Part shown: in pieces, positions 59,482 through 64,000 of the stretch
Layout: each line of letters opens with the position of its first letter
How positions within the stretch are numbered: the stretch's first letter is position 1
DNA from: Actinoalloteichus_B caeruleus
Lineage (GTDB): Bacteria; Actinomycetota; Actinomycetes; Mycobacteriales; Pseudonocardiaceae
Length of the DNA: 64,000 bases
Strand: one strand, 5' to 3'
Assembly (NCBI RefSeq): GCF_000718005.1
Contig: NZ_JODV01000008.1
Program-made: the position numbers and the translations under genes
Notes under the pieces: model-generated
Databases searched by the model: none
Told to the model about the DNA's origin: nothing
The model's input: only the letters and a program-made list of their open reading frames with translations

Positions 59482-59511
59482 AGCGTAGCCAGCCGGAAGA
59501 ACCAAGGTCAA
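59482..59511 (-). promoter_or_regulatory. Promoter of dacB
   Basis: Minus-strand -35 TTGACC (59506-59511), 18-nt spacer, -10 TACGCT (59482-59487); predicted start near 59475, a ~37-nt leader. Confidence 0.6.
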
Positions 59512-59959
59512 CGTCCAGGTGGGCGGCTCCGTGACGCGCCAGGGTGATCCGTCGCCCGCCGGTGGCCGTGGGCGGTGTTCGCTGGCGATATCGGGCGACG
59601 GGACGGCGCGGTGTCCTCCGCCACACCCACCACGGGGTCGGGGTCGGCCCGCGAGCCCGTCGTCCCCGCCGATCTCGGTGCCCGCCCAGCGGACAGGCCG
59701 GGGCCCACCACCCCAGCTGGCCACCTCCGCGCTGGTCACCGAGGGGTTCGCTCCCGGTCGTGGCCGGGGCTGCCAGTGTCGTCACCCGATGCTCGGGTCA
59801 GCCGGCGGAGGAGGTGGTACCGCACGGCGGGTGGGCGCGGCCCCGAGTCCGCCCCCGGTCCGCCTCAACGGGCTGTTCCCACCGGGCACCACACGTTAGG
59901 GTTGCGCCGGCCCGCAGGCGGTCATGTGACGGAAGCACCCTTCCACGAGCCGGAACATC

Positions 59960-59981
59960 GTGTGGCGTGGGCACGCCACAC
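59960..59981. promoter_or_regulatory. 22-bp palindrome upstream of the TauE-like gene
   Basis: GTGTGGCGTG-GG-CACGCCACAC: perfect 10-bp arms with a 2-nt centre, 43 bp before ATG 60024. Its short centre fits a dimeric repressor site better than an RNA loop. Confidence 0.55.
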
Positions 59982-60023
59982 CTGGCTGCCGGGAAGGGGC
60001 TTCACCTGAGTTCGGGAGGAACG

Positions 60024-60743
60024 ATGTCGCTGGCCGCCCTGTTCGTGGCAGGTGTGATCGTCATGGTCGGGGCGACCATCCAGGGAGCGGTCGGTCTCGG
60101 CATGAACCTGTTGGCCGCGCCGTTCCTGATCATGATCGCTCCCGAGTTGGTACCGGTCCCCCTCCTCGTGGTGGGGACGCTGCACGCCGCCATGACCCTC
60201 GTCCGCGAACACCGCTCCACCGACTGGGGCGGCGTGGGTTGGGCGATGATCGGTCGGGCGGCGGGCACGGCTGTCGGGGTCTGGGCGGTCGTCTGGTTGC
60301 CGCAGCGCGAGTTCTCCGTGGTGGTGGGCGTGTCAGTGCTGGTGTGCGTCGTCCTCTCCGTCCTCTCCTGGCGTCCCAGCCCGACTCGTGGGGCGCTGCT
60401 GGTGGCCGGCACCGCGGGTGGCGTCTTCGGTACCGCCTCCTCGATCGGGGGTCCTCCGGTGGCCTTGCTGTACCAACGGGAGAAAGGGCCGAAGGTGCGC
60501 GCCACGATGGGCGCGTACTTCTGCCTCGGCTCGACCTTGTCCGTCCTGGCACTCGCCGTCGGCGGTCAGGTCGGCACGACGGAGTTGGTCGCCGCCGCCG
60601 CGTTGCTGCCCTTCCTCCTGGCGGGCTTCGCCCTGTCGGGTCCGCTGCGGCGGGTGGTCGACGCCGGTCTCCTCCGCCGCGCTCTCCTGGGTGTCACCGC
60701 CTTCAGCGCCGTGCTGTTGATCGCCCGCAGCCTGTTCTGGTGA
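60024..60743 (+). CDS. TauE/SafE-family membrane permease
   Basis: 239 aa with about seven or eight membrane helices. Conserved TauE features: GATIQGAVGLGMNLLAAPF near the start and its repeat partner GGVFGTASSIGGPPVALLY. The family exports sulphite, sulphoacetate or other organosulphur anions; the substrate here is unknown. ATG 60024 with GGGAGGA just upstream. The 22-bp palindrome before it suggests specific regulation. Confidence 0.88.
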   Translation: MSLAALFVAGVIVMVGATIQGAVGLGMNLLAAPFLIMIAPELVPVPLLVVGTLHAAMTLVREHRSTDWGGVGWAMIGRAAGTAVGVWAVVWLPQREFSVVVGVSVLVCVVLSVLSWRPSPTRGALLVAGTAGGVFGTASSIGGPPVALLYQREKGPKVRATMGAYFCLGSTLSVLALAVGGQVGTTELVAAAALLPFLLAGFALSGPLRRVVDAGLLRRALLGVTAFSAVLLIARSLFW

Positions 60744-61075
60744 CCGCCAGGGGCCCGTCCTGGTCAGGGGCACGCCCACCGATCGGGCCGTGGTGAGCGC
60801 TGGCCGCCCCGGTCGGCCGGAGGCCGAAGTCGACGGTCCGGCACCGCCCCCGCACCGGCCTCCACACCGGACGTCGGTTCCCGGTGCCACCGCCGGAACA
60901 CGGGAACGCGCCCTCCGGTGCCGGCGGGACCGGTGACCGCGCCCGGCCGCTCGCCCGTCACCAGAAATCACCTCATCAGGCAAGTGATCGGTCCCCTGAG
61001 CCCCCGATAGGCTGATCTCCGGCAGGCAGTGCACATTCGGGCTCGGCACCACGGCCCGCTCTGGGTGAGGCGAGG
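60744..61075. other. 332-bp gap, likely promoter region of the HNH gene
   Basis: A -10-like TAGGCT lies at 61008-61013, giving a start near 61020. No gene or strong hairpin is seen. Confidence 0.4.
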
Positions 61076-61783
61076 ATGACAGGACAGTCCCGTTCCGGCG
61101 GCAAGCAGCAGAACACCACGGTGCGGTCCGTGCTCATCACCCTGGTGGCGGTGGCCCTCGTGGTGGTGGGGTACGTCGCCCGCGACCACCTGCCGTTCCT
61201 CGACGACCAGGAACAGGAGATCGGGTCGGGCCAGGGTGCTCCCACCCCGGGAGACGCCGACGGCGCGGCCGCCCTGCTCGACGAGCTGGAGATCGCCGCC
61301 GAACGCCCGATGCGCGGGTACTCGCGGGACCGCTTCCGGCACTGGATCAGCCAGGGCGACAACTGCAACACCAGGGAGACCGTGCTGGTCCGCGACGGGG
61401 TCGACGTCGTCACCGACGAGGAGTGCCGCTCGCAGTCCGGCACCTGGCACAGCGTGTACGACGACGAGGAGTTCGACGACGCCTCGGACCTGGACATCGA
61501 CCACGTGGTACCACTCGCCGCCGGGTGGCGCAGCGGCGCGGACGAGTGGGACGACGAGCGGCGCGAGCGGTTCGCCAACGACCTCGACACCCCGCAGCTG
61601 ATCGCCGTGTCGGCCTCCTCGAACCGGGCGAAGGGCGACCAGACCCCGGACCAGTGGAAGCCGCCGGCCACCGGGTACTGGTGCACCTACGCCCAGGACT
61701 GGATCGCGGTCAAGCACCACTGGGAGCTGACCGTGACCGAGCCGGAACGAGCGGCGCTGCTGGAGATGCTGGACCACTGCTGA
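61076..61783 (+). CDS. Membrane-anchored HNH endonuclease-family protein (DUF1524-like)
   Basis: 235 aa. One N-terminal helix (VLITLVAVALVVVGYVA) anchors an external domain. The HNH core is LDIDHVVPLAAGW...NDLDTPQLIAVSASSNRAKGDQTP (parts) with the Asp-His pair, Asn and a downstream Lys; two Cys (NCNTRE and DEECRS) and CTYA may form disulphides. Secreted actinomycete proteins of this type are thought to degrade external DNA. ATG 61076. Confidence 0.85.
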   Translation: MTGQSRSGGKQQNTTVRSVLITLVAVALVVVGYVARDHLPFLDDQEQEIGSGQGAPTPGDADGAAALLDELEIAAERPMRGYSRDRFRHWISQGDNCNTRETVLVRDGVDVVTDEECRSQSGTWHSVYDDEEFDDASDLDIDHVVPLAAGWRSGADEWDDERRERFANDLDTPQLIAVSASSNRAKGDQTPDQWKPPATGYWCTYAQDWIAVKHHWELTVTEPERAALLEMLDHC

Positions 61784-61788
61784 CCGAA

Positions 61789-61817
61789 CGGTCCGCGACG
61801 TTCCCCGCCCCGGACCG
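61789..61817. terminator. Hairpin between convergent HNH and egtD genes
   Basis: CGGTCCG and CGGACCG (7-bp stem, 15-nt loop) between the stops at 61783 and 61874. Confidence 0.4.
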
Positions 61818-61873
61818 CGCGTGTCGCCGGCACGGCGTCGACGACGTGCGACCGGAACCGCGCCCAGCGCCGC

Positions 61874-62845
61874 TCAGGTCGCGGCGGCCAGGAACACCGT
61901 GAAACCGTGCTCCGGATCCGTCCACTCGGCGTTCACCGCGAACCCGACGTCCGCCAGCTCGGACCGCACCCGCTCCGGTCGGAACTTCGCCGAGATCTCC
62001 GTCCGGATCTCCTCTCCCCCGGCCAGGTCGAGGGTCAGGTCCAGGGCGCCCAACCGGACGCGGAGCGGACGTCGGGCGCGCAGCCGCATCTCGATCCACT
62101 CCTCCTGGGGGTCCCACCGGGCCACGTGCTCGAAGGCGTCGACGTCGAAGTCGCCGTCGAGTTCCCGGTTGAGGACGCGGAGCACGTTGCGGTCGAACTC
62201 GGCCGTGACTCCCGCCGGGTCGTCGTAGGCCCGCAGCAGCGTCGCCGGGTCCTTCACCAGGTCCGCGCCGACCAGCAGCCACTCGCCGGTCCGCAGGTGG
62301 GACCGCACCGTGCGGTAGAAGAGCCGGCGCTGGTCCGGGTCGAGGTTGCCCACCGTCCCCCCGAGGAACGCCACGAGGCGGGACCCCTCGGCCGGCAGCG
62401 GGCCGAGTTCGCGGGTGAAGTCGCCGAGCACCCCGTGCACGTCCAGCTCCGGGTAGTCGGCGGCGATCTCGGTGCTGGACTGGCGGAGTGCCGACATCGA
62501 GATGTCGACGGGCACGTACCTGCGCAAATCGCCGAGGGCGGTCATCGCGTCCAACAGGAGGCGGGTCTTGTCCGCGGAACCCGATCCCAGCTCCACGAGG
62601 GTGTTCGCCCTGGCCGACACCGCGATCTCGGGTGCCGCCCGCCGCAGGACCGCGCGCTCGGCCCTGGTCGGGTAGTACTCCGGCAACTGGGTGATCTCGT
62701 CGAACAGCTCGCTGCCCCGGCTGTCGTACAACCACGTCGGTGAGATCCACCGGGGGACGTCGGTGAGCCCCACCCGCACGTCGGCGCGCAACGCCTCGGC
62801 TGCCGCCCGCTCGTCGAGGCGGACGTCGAAGACGGGGCTCCTCAC
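61874..62845 (-). CDS. egtD: L-histidine N-alpha-methyltransferase EgtD
   Basis: 323 aa. Makes hercynine by adding three methyl groups to histidine from SAM, the first step of ergothioneine synthesis. SAM-binding VELGSGSADKTRLLLDAM, and PVDISMSALRQSS, FLGGTVGNLDPD and the Glu/Ser histidine pocket near the C-terminus are typical. Length equals characterised EgtD (~321 aa). GTG 62845 overlaps the egtC stop (GTGA). Confidence 0.95.
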   Translation of the reverse strand: MRSPVFDVRLDERAAAEALRADVRVGLTDVPRWISPTWLYDSRGSELFDEITQLPEYYPTRAERAVLRRAAPEIAVSARANTLVELGSGSADKTRLLLDAMTALGDLRRYVPVDISMSALRQSSTEIAADYPELDVHGVLGDFTRELGPLPAEGSRLVAFLGGTVGNLDPDQRRLFYRTVRSHLRTGEWLLVGADLVKDPATLLRAYDDPAGVTAEFDRNVLRVLNRELDGDFDVDAFEHVARWDPQEEWIEMRLRARRPLRVRLGALDLTLDLAGGEEIRTEISAKFRPERVRSELADVGFAVNAEWTDPEHGFTVFLAAAT

Positions 62846-63609
62846 GAGATCACCGCCCCTGCCGGTGCCAACGGTTCGACCCGCAGGTGGTGCAGGTTGC
62901 CCTGGATGAGCGAGCCGTCCGGGACCTGCTGCCAGGTGGGCTCCTCACAGGTCGGTTCGGAGGCGATCGTCAGCTGGTGGCCGAGGTCGTGCCTGACCCA
63001 CAACGAATGGGTCCAGGTGGTGGCGACGACGCTGGTGCCGTCGATGAGGAGCAGGTTGAGCCGGGATTCGGGGGCGAGGTCGAGGACGGTGGTCACGAGG
63101 TCGGCGACGGCCTCCGGTGGTCGTTCGCCCGCGTGGAGCCGTCGCGCCAGCAACGCGCACAGCAGGGCCGTGTCGGTGGCGGCGGGCAGGGCGGCCAGCG
63201 TGGCCGGGGGAAGGGTGGCGGCGAGGGCGTTGACCGAGTCCGGCCAGCCGGCGATGCGGCCGTTCAGGCTGAACAGCCACCGGTCGATGCGGAAGGGGGC
63301 GCACGCCGCCTCTCCCGGTGCCATCCCGGTGGTCGCCGAGCGGATCGCCGCGAGCACCGCCCCGGCGGACAGCCCGCCGGCCAGCTCGGCGAACCCGGGG
63401 TCGGCCCAGATCGCCCCGGCGCGCCGGTACCGGACGGGCGGCCCCGGCACGCTCGGGTACCAGCCGACACCGAAACCGTCGGCGTTGACGGTGCCGCCAC
63501 CGCGCATGTCGCGGGGCGCCCACGACTGCCGGTACAGGGAGTGCTTCGCCGCGACCACCACGTCGTGCAGCGGGATGGCCGGCCCCAGGTAGGCCAGGTG
63601 TCGGCACAC
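62842..63609 (-). CDS. egtC: Gamma-glutamyl-hercynylcysteine sulphoxide hydrolase EgtC
   Basis: 255 aa class II glutamine amidotransferase-like hydrolase. After GTG 63609 the second residue is the catalytic Cys (V-CRHLAYLG; the initiator is removed), and NADGFGVGWY and FSLNGRIAG are family motifs. It removes glutamate from the EgtB product. Two bases separate it from egtB; it overlaps egtD. Confidence 0.95.
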   Translation of the reverse strand: MCRHLAYLGPAIPLHDVVVAAKHSLYRQSWAPRDMRGGGTVNADGFGVGWYPSVPGPPVRYRRAGAIWADPGFAELAGGLSAGAVLAAIRSATTGMAPGEAACAPFRIDRWLFSLNGRIAGWPDSVNALAATLPPATLAALPAATDTALLCALLARRLHAGERPPEAVADLVTTVLDLAPESRLNLLLIDGTSVVATTWTHSLWVRHDLGHQLTIASEPTCEEPTWQQVPDGSLIQGNLHHLRVEPLAPAGAVIS

Positions 63610-63611
63610 GG

Positions 63612-64000
63612 TCAGTCCACCTCCTCGGGGCTGGCGTCCCGCGCGCAGCGGAACCCGGCGAAGATCTGCCGCCGCCCCGGGTAGTCCCAGTTGCGGAAGG
63701 TGGCCCTGGCGACGGCGTGGTCGGTGCCGAAGCTGCCGCCCCGCAGCACGCGGTACTCCTCGCCGAAGAACACCTCGGAGTACTCGCGGTACGGGAAGGC
63801 CGCGAACCCCGGGTAACCCCGGAACGGGGTGCTGGTCCACTCCCACACGTCGCCGAGCAGTTGGTGGACGCCCAGTGGCGACGTCCCGGCCGGGAACGCC
63901 CCGGCGGGGGCCGGGCGCAGGTGCCGTTGGCCGAGGTTGGCGTGCCGGTCGGTGGGTGCCTCGTCGCCCCAGGGGTAGCGGCGGGTCTCCCCGCTCCTCG
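63612..64000 (-). CDS. egtB: Hercynine oxygenase EgtB (partial, 5' end off window)
   Basis: The last ~129 residues of the FGE-sulphatase-type domain are visible: RRYPWGDEAP, GDVWEWTSTPF, YRVLRGGSFG and RNWDYPGRRQIFAGFRCARD. EgtB is a non-haem iron oxygenase that joins gamma-glutamylcysteine to hercynine; the N-terminal DinB-like domain with iron ligands lies beyond the right edge. Gene order egtB-egtC-egtD matches mycobacteria. Confidence 0.95.
   Translation of the reverse strand, partial: RSGETRRYPWGDEAPTDRHANLGQRHLRPAPAGAFPAGTSPLGVHQLLGDVWEWTSTPFRGYPGFAAFPYREYSEVFFGEEYRVLRGGSFGTDHAVARATFRNWDYPGRRQIFAGFRCARDASPEEVD

Larger units (their letters stand above)
59439..60023. other. 585-bp gap with dacB promoter and a palindrome
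   Basis: Contains the dacB promoter (59482-59511) and a 22-bp palindrome (59960-59981). Open frames here are low-complexity and unsupported. Confidence 0.5.

Overview
The window is a 64 kb piece of chromosome from a very GC-rich actinobacterium. GTG and TTG starts are common, 4-bp start/stop overlaps are frequent, and several genes have a TANNNT -10 box 6-8 nt before a GTG, the pattern of leaderless transcripts. Gene content (SufR/SufB, CtaA, PknG-GlnH-GlnX, MoxR-DUF58-vWA, InhA-type FabI, ergothioneine genes) fits a filamentous actinomycete near the Streptosporangiales/Nocardiopsis group; that placement is inference. I found no rRNA, tRNA, CRISPR array, insertion sequence or phage gene.

Layout. 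(1) 1-6.7 kb: sufB (partial), sufR, and divergently mptB, an ABC ATPase, its permease and ctaA, the same order as M. tuberculosis Rv1461-Rv1456c. (2) 6.7-12.6 kb: a GbsR/MarR-type regulator with a visible promoter and operator, an ATP-grasp pair, a DUF885 metallopeptidase-like protein, a quinone oxidoreductase and a uridine-kinase-like protein without a P-loop. (3) 12.6-23.5 kb: a minus-strand signalling block: GlnX, lipoprotein GlnH, PknG, a PP2C phosphatase, a vWA protein, an FHA protein and a second membrane Ser/Thr kinase. Three of these share N-terminal zinc ribbons. (4) 23.6-33.7 kb: a catabolic island: aminotransferase, aldehyde dehydrogenase, GntR/FCD regulator, two maleate-isomerase/Asp-Glu-racemase-like proteins, a DUF3830 protein, a D-2-hydroxyacid dehydrogenase, an amidase and an aldehyde dehydrogenase with a damaged active site. 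Three near-identical operators (ATTGTCGACAAT type) tie most of it into one regulon.

(5) 33.8-45.1 kb: SPFH/NfeD pair, DUF3097, two unknown genes, hemH, fabI, fabG, and the moxR-DUF58-vWA operon, in the order seen around M. tuberculosis moxR1-fabG1-inhA-hemZ-Rv1487-Rv1488. (6) 45.1-51.2 kb: a looser region with long gaps, a MobA-like gene, a nitroreductase-like gene, a UvrA-like gene broken by a 5-bp tandem duplication, and a VOC protein. (7) 51.2-64 kb: a RipA-like NlpC/P60 hydrolase, two membrane proteins, aconitase acnA, D,D-carboxypeptidase dacB, a TauE-like permease, an anchored HNH nuclease, and the egtD-egtC-egtB ergothioneine genes running off the right end.

Most blocks are housekeeping and syntenic with mycobacteria. 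The two parts most likely to hold new biology are the PknG signalling block, which combines nutrient sensing, kinase, phosphatase and phosphopeptide reader, and the operator-defined catabolic island, whose substrate is unknown.
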